Under the pieces are notes generated by a model. It saw only the letters and a list, made by a program, of their open reading frames with translations. It was not told where the DNA came from and made no database searches. A stretch of 64,000 bases of DNA from assembly GCF_000400465.1 (NCBI RefSeq), contig NW_008806282.1, positions 186,001 through 250,000 on the forward strand, given 5' to 3'. The stretch's first letter is position 1. Every line of letters begins with the position of its first letter. Shown here one piece after another: positions 33,035 to 43,506 of this stretch. The stretch is from Wallemia ichthyophaga EXF-994. Lineage: Eukaryota > Basidiomycota > Wallemiomycetes > Wallemiales > Wallemiaceae. The translations under genes and the position numbers were made by a program.

Positions 33035-34172
33035 TCAATCAAAAACGACTGTCTTGTGTCCTGAGAGAAGCACTCTATGTTCAGAAACCCATTTAACAGC
33101 TCTTGCGAGTACAATAGACTCAACATTCGATCCTACGTGCGAGAGTGATTTTGGATTGAGTGTGTGGTCGACTCTCTCGACACCCTGTTCGATTATTGGA
33201 CCTTCGTCGAGGTCTGATGTGACAAAGTGTGCTGTTGCACCGATAAGCTTCACACCTCTATCGTAAGCCTGGTGGTATGGTCTGTGTTGGGTTGAAAGTG
33301 TAAGCAGTGCTCACCGGCGCACTAAACTCAATTACTCACTTTGCACCCTTGAATGAAGGAAGGAACGAGTGATGAATGTTTATAATACGTCCACTCATCT
33401 CCTTACATAGTTTTGGCGATAGGACTTGCATGTAACGGGCTAAAACAATGTAATCAATCTTGTGTTCTTTTACGAGTTTCAGGAGCTCCTCTTCCTGCTG
33501 CTCCTTCGTATCGCGATTGACTGGCAAGTGCAAGAAAGGGATCTCGTAGCTCTTGGCCAGTGATTGGTAGGTAGGATGATTACTGACGATCAGCGGTATC
33601 TCAATTGGGATTTGATCTGCTGAGGCTCTGAAGAGTAAATCGTTGAGACAGTGACCAATCTTTGAAACCATAACCATAACCTTTGGCTTGTTTGATGCTA
33701 CATGCATATGCCATTCAAGACCAATGTTTTCAGCGAGTTTACCGAATTCTCGTCTCAGAGGCGCTATATCCAAACCATTTTGAGCTTGGGCAGTGATTCT
33801 CATGAAAAAGCGATTAGAAGTTGGATCCAAGAACTGATCGGAGGAGAGAATGTTGTGGTGGTTGTTGTACAGAAACTCGGAAACATTCTTGACAACGCCG
33901 AGCTGATCTTGACAGCTCAGAGTGAGTACTATTGAGTTCTCTGGCTGTGAAACCTTGGGACTGAGTAATCCTTTTACTTTTCCCTGGTTAATTAGTGTAT
34001 CCGTTTCCGGGGTGAACCTTGGGACGGTCGTGGACAGATATCTGGATGGAGTAGACAGTGCTATTGGGGCGAGTGAGGGTGATCTTCTTATACATGATCT
34101 CGCCACGCTTCTCGTGAGCGTTGTTGCTGGTAATCTCATGGCGTTGATGAAAATGAAGAGAGAAGACATCAT
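33035..34172 (-). CDS. Formyltetrahydrofolate deformylase (PurU), mitochondrial
   Basis: Two exons, 33340-34172 and 33035-33281, give 359 residues. An N-terminal ACT-like domain ([20 protein letters not shown]) precedes the formyl-transferase fold with [53 protein letters not shown] and the catalytic DLDEGPII. PurU hydrolyses 10-formyl-THF to formate and THF. The N-terminus [20 protein letters not shown] looks like a mitochondrial presequence; it begins at an in-frame ATG at 34139, and the ATG at 34172 adds 11 residues. Which start is used is not clear. Confidence 0.93.
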
Positions 34173-34744
34173 TTTGTTGTGTCGGTGTGGAAAATTTCGC
34201 GGAATTGAGGAGCGTGTGAGAGTTTGCGTGAGTATTAGAGAGGTATTAGGATGCTTCTGCTGCTACTACTTCCGCTGCTCCGATAGATGGAATATATGTC
34301 AAGTCCTCGGAAAGCATTGGATGGAAAAAGCACTAAATCAGCCGGTAGACGATCATTATCGGGGTGCATCTGAGTAATTCAATAAACAAATATCAAACTT
34401 CCGAGCTTCTGATGTAGCTCCAGGTACAACAATCCTAGCAATCCCAGCAATCCAAACAAGCTTACAAGGGTTAAAAAGCATAAAAAGCACAAAATTATGA
34501 GATGATATGAGGCTTGTAAGTGATGCCTGTTAAATCACCTCAAATATCCCCATGTTAGACGATCTTCTCCGGCGGTAAACAACAAAGCAAAAGGCAGCCA
34601 TACAAATACAATACAATCAGCGCAGCCATCGCCCAAACCGACAATACAAAACACAAAATACGCAGATCTGACTCCGCCAAATTGTGACTCGACCGACCCA
34701 ACCAATCAGTGCTCGCCTGTCTTCTTCAAACTTCGACAACGAAA
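34173..34744. other. Divergent intergenic region between PurU and asparagine synthetase
   Basis: About 570 bp between two divergent start codons. It is AT-rich in the middle with a CAATCCTAGCAATCCCAGCAATCC short repeat near 34428-34452. It should carry both promoters. No gene is visible. Confidence 0.5.
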
Positions 34745-36659
34745 ATGTGTGGAATATTTGGAGTATGCGGGTTAGAAAACCCAGGAGAATACAGAAGCAA
34801 GTGCATTGAATGCGTAAAAGCAATTAGACATCGTGGACCTGATTGGTCTGGTGTTCATCAGGGCAAAGACTTTATCGTCGCACACGAGAGGTGAGAGGTG
34901 GGAGCAGCGTTAGGTCCAATCCCCTCACACGCCCTAGACTTGCCATCGTTGGCGTCGACACAGGCGCTCAGCCTATCGTCAGCGAAGACGAGAAGATTAT
35001 TCTTGCAGTGAATGGAGAAATCTACAACCACAAGCAATTGAGACATGGTTTAAAGGATAAGAACGCTGTGTTCAAGACTCACTCAGATTGTGAAGTTATC
35101 ATTCATTTGGTGGGTTTTTGGTCCTTTGGTGGCTTCACCTGGATTCTTACATTCCCTAGTACCGCGAACACGGCCCACAGGCAGCTGGTCTTCTCGATGG
35201 AATGTTCAGCTGGACGTTGTTCGACACCAACTACCCACAAACCAGGGTTATCGCCGCTAGAGACCCAATTGGTATCACCACTCTCTACCAAGGCTGGAAC
35301 TCCTCAAAGCCAGGCGCTGTTTATTTCGCATCTGAATTAAAATCATTGCACACGGAATGTGACAAGATTATTTCATTCCCACCTGGTCACTTTTACGACT
35401 CACTTACAGGTAATACTGAGCGTTACTACAACCCACCATGGTGGAACGGTGACCAAGAAGACGCTTCAGCCCCAACAAAGCCAGTTGACTTGACTGTGTT
35501 GAGAGAAAGCTTGGAGGCTGCCGTCCGTAAGCGTCTGATGAGTGAAGTTCCATACGGTGTTCTTCTCTCAGGTGGTTTGGATTCCTCTCTTATTGCTGCC
35601 ATCGCTGCTAGAGAGACTGAAAAGGTGCAAAAAGCTCAATACGAAGCTCGTAAGTTACGCACTGAAGGTAGCGCTTCACCAGCCAAGTACCCAGAGCAGG
35701 ATGAAGATCGTACTTTAGCGGCATGGCCAACCCTTCACTCATTCTCTGTTGGTTTGCCAGGATCCCCTGATTTACTTGCTGCTCGCAAAGCTGCTGCTTT
35801 CTTGGGCACGACACACCACGAATTTACTTTCACTGTTCAAGATGGTATTGATGCGCTCAAAGATGTCATTTATCACCTTGAAACGTACGATGTAACAACA
35901 GTGAGAGCATCAACACCAATGTACCTGATGTCTAGGAAGATCAAGGCTATTGGTGGGTGAAGATTAGTGTGGTGCCAAACAAACTAACCAGGTCTCATAG
36001 GTGTCAAGATGGTTCTCTCTGGAGAGGGATCAGATGAAATTTTCGGTGGTTACCTTTACTTCCATGCTGCACCATCTAGAGAGGCGTTCCATCAAGAATT
36101 GGTCAAGCGTATCAAGAACCTTCACACTGCAGACTGCTTGCGTGCTAACAAATCTACCATGGCATGGGGTTTGGAGGCTAGAGTGCCGTTCCTCGATCAG
36201 AGTTTCCTCAACGAAGCCATGTCGGTCGACCCACAAGAAAAGATGTTCAGCAAAGACACAATGAAGAACCTCGACGCGGAAGGTAGATCGAGAATGGAGA
36301 AGTACATAATCCGTAAGGCATTCGATATTGAAGTTGGAGGTAAGCCATACCTCCCAGAATCAATTTTATGGCGTCAAAAGGAGCAATTTAGTGATGGTGT
36401 TGGATATTCATGGATCGACGGAATCAAAGATTTCACAGCTGAGCAAGTGTCTGACCAAGACTTTGCTAAGCGTTCGGAGCGTTTCCCACATGACACACCA
36501 GACACTAAAGAGGCATACTGGATCAGAGAGACATTTGAAAGCTTGTTCCCATCGAAGACGGCAGCGGAGACGGCAGTAAGATGGATTCCAAAGGGGGAGT
36601 GGGGATGTTCGGCAGACCCAAGTGGTCGTAGTGTTGCCATCCACGAAAAGGCATATTAA
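34745..36659 (+). CDS. asn1: Asparagine synthetase (glutamine-hydrolysing)
   Basis: Exons 34745-34890, 34938-35109, 35160-35952 and 36001-36659 give 589 residues. Cys2 of MCGIFGVCG is the glutaminase nucleophile, with [15 protein letters not shown] and VNGEIYNH completing the class-II amidotransferase domain. The synthetase domain has the PP-motif [11 protein letters not shown], and [14 protein letters not shown]. It makes asparagine from aspartate, glutamine and ATP in the cytosol. Two of its introns have GTGGGT donors. Confidence 0.97.
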
Positions 36660-36786
36660 GTGGGTGTTAGACGATAAGGGTGAAAATTTTAAAAGAAAAG
36701 AAAAACAATGTTGTTTATGTTATTATTAGTACATGATTTCGTAGCTGAATTGTGTTTACTTTAATAAAGTGATTACGTGAATGTCG

Positions 36787-37172
36787 TTACTTTGAGGGTG
36801 TTTTCACAAGGAGGCGGAAGATGCCGGCGGAGATCATGCCTGGGAGGGGAGTGAGTGTATAGGACTGGGGCAGTACAAGCACTCACCAATACCAAATACG
36901 GCTAAACCAGTACCTCTTAAGCCGCCTTTACCGGCAACGCCTCTCCCGAGACCTTGAACAGTTGCGTTTCCTTCGACACCTTTGCCAGTGCCAGACAATC
37001 TATCGAAAGCGCCGTGTTTCTTCGCTTCATAGAGAGAAAAAGCACCTGCGCCAGTGAAGACAGCTGCACCGGTTACTCGGCACTGGAGGCAGTCGCGGTC
37101 GTAGCCTTGGTTGTGTGGAAGTGCAGAAGGTGCTTGTGCTCGTGGGTTTCCGAAAGGACCAGCGCCATCCAT
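36787..37172 (-). CDS. DUF4536/DMAC1-like small membrane protein
   Basis: Two exons, 36887-37172 and 36787-36839, give 112 residues. The core DCLQCRVTGAAVFTGAGAF followed by SLYEAKK fits the DUF4536 family (TMEM261/DMAC1 in animals), where a CxxC precedes a helix; here it is DCLQC. A second hydrophobic stretch (LAVFGIGMISAGIFRLLV) spans the splice junction. Animal DMAC1 helps assemble the distal arm of complex I. Whether the fungal protein does so is unknown. Confidence 0.6.
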
Positions 37173-37385
37173 TTTCAAATTTAAATTAGATGATGGTTTG
37201 GGATAAAGAATATAAATACTCTGATTGATCGTGTGATTTCATTTCTTTTGATCAACTGAGTCTGTGGCAAGTGTGACAGGGCGAACCGAGCTATGAATGC
37301 AGATAACGAATAAATGTATTTATCTTTTATTTTCATTGGTACTGTATATGCAATCTGAGCTCTGTACTCTGTACTCTGTGCTCTC

Positions 37386-38895
37386 ATGCCTCTCCAGCAA
37401 ACACCGCGGCTTCTAAGCATATGGACGAGTAGACTGCCAAACACAGCCAAATCAAACACCAACGGCTCTCTCAGCGGCCTCTCTATGGCTGTGAAGGATG
37501 TCTTCTGGACTACTGAGCTCCCAACAACCGCTGCGTCTAAGATGCTCCGTGATTTCCACCCAGAAGAAGACGCTGAGTGCGTCAGTTTGGCTAGAGCTGC
37601 TGGCGCTTGCTTGATCGGCAAGACCAATTGCGATGAGTTCGGCATGGGTTCCTCTAACAGATTCTCTCACTTTGGTCCTGTTCTACACCCCCTCTCTTCC
37701 GATAGACTCGCTGGTGGCTCCTCTGGCGGTTCTGCCGCTGCTGTTGCTCTCAACCAATCCTCTTTCGCCCTCTCAACGGACACTGGTGGCTCCACACGCT
37801 TGCCCGCCTCTTATTGCGGAGTTGTCGGCCTCAAACCCTCGTACGGTCTTATTTCGCGTTATGGCTTGATCCCCTATGCGGAATCACTCGATTGCGTTGG
37901 AATAATGGCTAAAAGCGTGCATACTGTAAACAGGGTGTTTGGTCCGTCGCTAATTCGTCTCCCGCTCCATCTGATACACTATAGATGTCCTATCGCAGTA
38001 TGACGAAAAGGATCCCACTTCTGAATCGACTGAGCTGCGCAAAAGCGCTCGCGAGGCTGCTCAAAGTGTCAGGCAGAGCACCGATACCTGGAGGATCGGC
38101 CTGCCCGAGGTGTGTGGATTGACATACACGGAAATGAGTATAATCTCACCACTGAAAGTAGGAATTGTTCACCAGCAAGCCATCAGATGCCCTGTCTGAG
38201 GTGCTCGATACCCTAATAAGGAAGGGTGCGACTGATGGCAAGCGTGTCGAGCTGTACCAGGTCTCTCTCCCGACAACCACGCTCGCTCTGAACGCCTACT
38301 ATGTTATTGCAAGTGCCGAGGCATCCAGCTCGCTTGCGAGGTATGACGGTATGCGATATGGTGAGCGCTCCTCTCCACATCTCTGCTCCATACAACGCAA
38401 CTCACATTCAATCTAGGGTACAGGAGCGAAAGTGGTTCGATACACGACACTCGCGAGGAGGGCTTTGGCGAAGAAGTCAAGCGACGCATCACATTAGGCA
38501 ATTTGGTCCTCTCTGCTGACTCCTTGGACAACTACTACCTCAATGCACAGCGCGCACGGACGGAGATTGTAAACGACTTTAATGGTCTGTTTAGGATGCC
38601 CAATGCACGCACTGCAACAGATGCTGTCCCAGACGGGATAGATGTCCTCATACATCCTACCGCTGTCTCGGGACCACCTCTCGTCGACTCACACGACGCT
38701 GCAGATTACGCCCAAGACCTCCTCACCACTCCGGCAAGCTTGGCTGGCTTGCCCGCCCTCAATGTCCCGATCGGTGTTGACAGCCAAGGCTTCCCGCAGG
38801 GTGTGTCGGTTGTCGGTCAGTGGGGCTGTGAGCAGTGTGTGTTTGGGGTAGCTAAGGAACTGGAGACTGCGAATGCTAGTGTTGGTGGTGTATAG
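37386..38895 (+). CDS. Glutamyl-tRNA(Gln) amidotransferase subunit A, mitochondrial
   Basis: Exons 37386-37941, 37985-38109, 38162-38360 and 38417-38895 give 452 residues. The amidase-signature triad is complete: Lys37 in SMAVKDV, the cis-Ser in [13 protein letters not shown] and the nucleophile Ser in [13 protein letters not shown]. GatA (yeast Her2) liberates ammonia from glutamine to convert Glu-tRNA(Gln) into Gln-tRNA(Gln) in mitochondria. The N-terminus is as short as in yeast Her2. One intron begins GTCCGT; another ends GAAAGTAG with two possible acceptors, of which only the second keeps the frame. Confidence 0.9.
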
Positions 38896-38988
38896 AATGT
38901 CGTTGTATTGTTACACATAGAGATAAGTTATTAGCGTGATTCGAGCGAGTATCGAGTAGAGTGTCTCGGGTGGTATGAGCAAGTGTAA

Positions 38989-39502
38989 CTACTTCCTGCT
39001 ACGCATGAGACTGCCAACCAAGATGGCACCCAGCGCTACCGCCCCGCCGCTGATAGCTAGCCCAATGTATCCCTCTGCAGACAGTCAGCCACACCACACC
39101 TCACGCTCGTCCAAACCCACCTTTAGCCCACGCCTTATCGATAATCTGCCCCAGCGAGCGCGCTTGCAAATTATTAGGCTCCTTCTCAAGCAGGACGTCG
39201 TTCAACCTCTTCGCATCCGCGTAGTTGCTCACTTTGTAATTTCCTAGAGCGAGGTAATAGAGGCACTCACGTCTCCTCTCCGCCTCCTGCTTGTAGATTT
39301 CGCTGAGCAGCGCAACCCCCTCCGTCACCTCCTCCCGCTCCTTCGACTTGACAAGTCCCCACGCTAGGTTGAATTTCGTTTGCACTGACGTATGCCCGGC
39401 TTGCTCCTCTTTGTCGTACTGTATTCGAAGCACCTGTAGCTCACTCCTGCTCAGCGGCGTATTCACATCCACGGCGAATGGCAATTCAGCTGATGATGAC
39501 AT
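38989..39502 (-). CDS. fis1: Mitochondrial fission protein Fis1
   Basis: Exons 39121-39502 and 38989-39074 give 155 residues, the length of yeast Fis1. The TPR-like bundle is clear ([50 protein letters not shown]). A C-terminal tail anchor follows ([20 protein letters not shown]) and ends in the basic LMRSRK. Fis1 sits in the mitochondrial and peroxisomal outer membrane and recruits fission adaptors. The intron has a GTGGGT donor and CTGCAG acceptor. Confidence 0.95.
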
Positions 39503-40599
39503 TGTGGTGTGTGTTCAAGAGTGCTTTGCGTTTGTATTGCTGTACACGATCATGCAGTATATCAAAAATCATACTGTATCAATCCATCAATGCATACAAA
39601 GCTCATTTACTTCTTATTTAGATAGTCATAATAAATGCTCAGCGATGAGTACGTCATAGCACCCTAATGACTGCAACTTGAGCAATATTGCTATCGTTCT
39701 GTAGCGACTACGTTTTCGAAGAGTTGAAAGGTTTTCATATCTTGACTAGACTTGTTTAGCACTCTGTAAAGGTTAAACTAGTTTCCGCATATCTCAGGGA
39801 GAGCAATTTGTAATACAAAAGTATACATGGCTGATATCCTGACATCTGAGATTTCAACGAATCTTTGATCACCCTTTCATCCCCATTACTTTTTTTCGAA
39901 ATTCACTGATCAGAAGCTAAAACCCCCGGATTTTGGAGTTTTGATGACCCCCACTTTTATGTACCTTTATCTCTGCTTGAAAGTGTGAATTAAGGCAGCA
40001 TAGCAATCTCTTTCACTGGTCCCAGGTTTGATAACTGTGGACATCACGCAACCTACCATTTTTTCGCGATTATTGAGCCGAACAATTGAGATTTGTAGGT
40101 ACTTGCGCCTCTGCAAGTCAAAATAATTTGTTTTCATCAATGAAGCGCGTGAACTCCTCCGCATCTATCCTATGGTGTGCTCTAGAGCGATTTTGGACCA
40201 TTGCTTCCGATCGGCGTGCAGGGCGCAACTTGGCGCCGGAGATCTTATTCTGGCATAATCATATTCGATTTATCCAGAGCTACCTACAAAGCTTTTTCGT
40301 TTGGAGATCATCATAACTTAAAAACACCACCTGAAAGAAGATAGGTGGTGAAGGAGAAATTCCGAGTTGGCGGGTATTGAGCGGATGGCTGATAAGGGAA
40401 TAATTTTGGAATGCTAAAAGTGCTACTTAAACGTATACTGTAAATTTCCAAATAACATACACCAGCACACTTCCAAACCACTCTACTAATTCAACTAGTC
40501 CTGAGGTCATCCATCATTGACGTAGGGATGATGAAACTCAGCAGCTAAAAATCATAATGCAATACCACGTCTATTCTTTGTTACAATGCAAAATATAAA
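39503..40599. other. 1.1-kb stretch without a convincing gene; coding-like fragments on the minus strand
   Basis: This is the longest gene-poor stretch in the window. On the minus strand a 45-codon open segment around 40128-40255 reads KLRPARRSEAMVQNRSRAHH and ends DAEEFTRFIDENKLF. Another, about 39967-40110, reads KYLQISIVRLNNREKMVG and STVIKPGTSERDCYAALIH. They are in different frames and no splice combination I tried joins them into a gene. They may be exons of an unrecognised gene or relics. A small hairpin lies at 40325-40350. No transposon ends or tRNA are seen. Confidence 0.35.
40325..40350. repeat. Perfect 8-bp inverted repeat (hairpin)
   Basis: CACCACCT at 40325-40332 and AGGTGGTG at 40343-40350 form an 8-bp stem with a 10-nt loop. 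It may be part of a terminator region or an RNA structure. Nothing else supports a function. Confidence 0.5.
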
Positions 40600-42313
40600 C
40601 TACCCAGCTTGACCAGCGAACTTCTTATCGTGACCTTTTTTGCGCTGAGCATTGCCCTGTTTCTCCTTGTTCTGGCGCTGACGATTATTGCCACTATGAC
40701 CAGCACCTTGCGTTGGAGCTCTACCTCTTCCGCCAGCACCACCACCTGCACCACCTCGACTAGCGCCTCTACCTCTTGAACCGCCTCTGGAATGCCTAGA
40801 CCTACCTTCCTGCACAGGTACATCTAAATTATTGTTTACGATATCCTTCTCCTGCGACAATCTTTGAATCTTGCGTGGATTCCTCATCACCTGCGAATAC
40901 CAGCCTTCTATTTGACTATCGTCGAGTCCACTAGCTTGACGCAGGCCTTCGCGCTCCTTCCCTCTGCGGGTGACGGAGGATTTGTCGAACACAGCGGCGT
41001 TTTCCTGGAAGGCCTTCTCCAAAATGCTGTAATCAACTTGTGGCGTAGCTGTGTCTGTCGATGCGCTACTAGCACTTGCCATCGGTCTGCTCCTGACAGC
41101 TAAAGCCATCTCTTCTTCATCTTCCAGTTGGTCTTCAGCTTCGGCTTCTATCTCCTCGATCTGCGCCTCTTCCGCCCTGCGCACGACGGATGCTTTGAGC
41201 TCCTCGCGCGCTGCATCGTCCATCGTGAGACCGAAGTTCCTGTGACGAATTGTTAGTTGAATTGATAGCAGACAGGATAAACGCCACCTACTTGGCTTTA
41301 CCGATGCGCAGTCTGCTGAAGTCAAGCTCATCCGCCTCGTCCGTGTCCCTAGGCTGTTCGACAGGCTCGTCCTGCGGGATGTGCACGGTACCCTCAAGCA
41401 ACGCCTCTACGAGAGCCTCTGGAGCGGCGTACTGCGGTAAGGTGAGCGCCTTCTCGACGAAAGATGGACTCTGGTCTGGGAAGATGTCCAACACGACATC
41501 GATGCGAGGGTCTCTGGTTGGTCTGGGTGGGAGATCTGGCACTGGTGGTGTTATTTCAGCCCCACTTGCACTCTTGCTAGGCAGATCTACATCCACATCC
41601 ATGACATCCAGCACGAGCAATTCTAATCTTTGACCGACGATCTGCAGATCGAAATTAGTAAGAGGGATAAGCAGCGTACTACTCTCAGTAGTTGTTTCGA
41701 AATCTGACATCATTGATGCATTCTTCAAAGGCCTGTCACTTAGCTCCGGTGGTGGTGTTCTGTCGAGTATGAAATTGAAGGCTTCTGATATCAGCGTTGC
41801 TGTGTTTGAATCATGCAAAGACTGTTGAAGCATGTTGTAGAGAATATCCATTACAACCAGCTTGTCTCCTCGCTCCAATTTGAGATAGATTCCATTGAGG
41901 TATCTGAACAAGACAAAGGCTGAATTCGCGAGAATGGCAGGGAAATTGATCGAGAAGCAGTGCAGCATATCTAACACTCTACCAAAGCGTCTGGCGGGAT
42001 TAGGCGTGAGGAGAATGTCGATATATTGCGTCAGTTCGAATGTCGTGTAGTGTGTAGATTGCGCAAGATGCTTCAAAGCTGTTACGTTGGTGCGGTGATA
42101 TGTACCAGCGAGGCATACGAGAGATTTTAGCGTCAGTCCCTTGCACCGTGCTTGCCGCTCAGCCAGCGTCAACACCACCGGCCGCACACTCGCATGCTCC
42201 GACTGGTCCTGGCAGGCGAACCAATCAAAGAGATCTTCCGCAGATCGATCACTAAGAGCCCTATTAGACTTGAGAATTTCGTTCAATTTTATATCGATTT
42301 TCCCCGCAGACAT
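40600..42313 (-). CDS. ASCC2/Cue3-like CUE-domain protein (ribosome-quality-control trigger complex)
   Basis: Exons 41292-42313 and 40600-41239 give 553 residues. The N-terminal helical region (LFDWFACQDQ, LTQYIDILLTPNPARRFG, AFVLFRYLNGIYLKLERGD) matches ASCC2/Cue3. A CUE ubiquitin-binding domain follows (VLDIFPDQSPSFVEKAL, AAPEALVEALLEGTV). The C-terminus is a long RGG/Gly-rich basic tail (GRGASRGGAGGGAGGRGR). Yeast Cue3 works with the Slh1 helicase to split collided, ubiquitinated ribosomes. The start codon lies 30 bp from that of the divergent HEI10-like gene. Confidence 0.85.
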
Positions 42314-42343
42314 TGGTTGTTGAGCAACAACGACGTCGAGGAG

Positions 42344-43460
42344 ATGCAGGACGAGGCAAATGATTTGAGATGCAACAGCCTGCGATGCCGCAAGATGCTG
42401 ATAGAAGAAGGCAAAGCGGGTGGGTGGCTGTGTACCTCAAGCGCATCTCCAATAAGCACAAACAGTGACAACGACATGCTCGCGTGAGATGCTCAGCGTG
42501 GCTCACAAGAAGCGCTCATAAAGTACATCAGACATTTTCTGCATCGATTGCGCCACAGATCTTTTCGAAGATAGCCAGACGTGTCCTGCGTGCCATACTA
42601 ATCTCGCCGAGCGCGATGATATCATTGTTTGGTCGCGCTTTGTTCTCGCATCTCGGCTGATAGAATACAGCTCAGCTCGCTTGAACCCTCTGAGGAATAC
42701 AAGAGCAGCTGCTTAGCCGGACTGTCCCCACAGCTTATCATGGATATCGCTGGACGCGCTTTTAGGTTCTGGCAGTATCAGCATTCTGAGGAGGCTGGCT
42801 TCCAGGCAATGCTGCTCAGGGATGTACAGGAGAAATTGGCAGTGGTTGAAAATAAACACCAAGGCCAAGCGAGGGAATGTGAGGGTTTTCGCTTTGGTAG
42901 TTTATGTACTGACGCAACGAGCTAGTCAGCAGCCAAGTTTCAGGTGAGCTGATAAGCTGATCGTCACCTATGGCCAGCTCTAAAAACACCGGAAAGCGCT
43001 TCAGATGCAAGTCAGCAATGTCACTTTAGAACTCCACGGCGAGCGGCGCAGAGTTCAGGCGCTTATCAAATCCCACCAAGAACAAGAAAATGAAATAAAG
43101 AGAGTCAAGAGCAGCGTAATAGCAAATAGACGCAACAGCCTAACTGAGAGAGGCACTAGATCGACAATGCACATCCCACAGCAGGAGCGACTGGAACGAC
43201 TGGAAACACCGCCTCACACTGCACAATACGCTCCTCCAACTCCAAGTAGAATAGCGACTGCGAATATATACGCTATGCAGAATGCCTCACATAGTAACGG
43301 TTATAACGTTTACAACGGCTATGAAAGGACCTCCGCCGCGTTCGGTTTCAACAGAGGTGGTCCGTTCGAAGCAGTAAACAAGTCACCCGTGAAGCGTATC
43401 AGTACTTCATCCCCAATCAAGACTCATGCCTTATCGCGCAAAACCTATCTACATAGGTAA
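42344..43460 (+). CDS. HEI10/CCNB1IP1-like RING E3 ligase (meiotic crossover factor), with microexons
   Basis: Exons: 42344-42419, 42466-42483 (18 nt), 42532-42626, 42671-42878, 42930-42943 (14 nt) and 43005-43460, giving 288 residues (human HEI10 277). The RING finger is rebuilt only across the first microexon: LRCNSLRCRKML, then VTTTCSHIFCIDCA, then TCPACHTNL. The family hallmark LEPSEEYKSS plus LAGLSPQLIMDIAGRAFRFW follows, then a coiled coil (ELHGERRRVQALIKSHQEQE) and a disordered tail ending YLHR. HEI10 proteins mark crossover sites on the synaptonemal complex and modify proteins with SUMO or ubiquitin. The acceptor of the 14-nt exon could be three bases further on. Confidence 0.83.
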
Positions 43461-43506
43461 GGAAAAACGAAACAAAACATGAATAAATGGAAATACACAA
43501 ACAACT

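Noticed and set aside
42152-42487. Continuous frame through the 5' end of the HEI10-like gene (reading ..EEGKAGGWLCTSS)
   Set aside because: It reads through the first intron. The spliced version restores the RING motif TCSHIFC and continues in phase.
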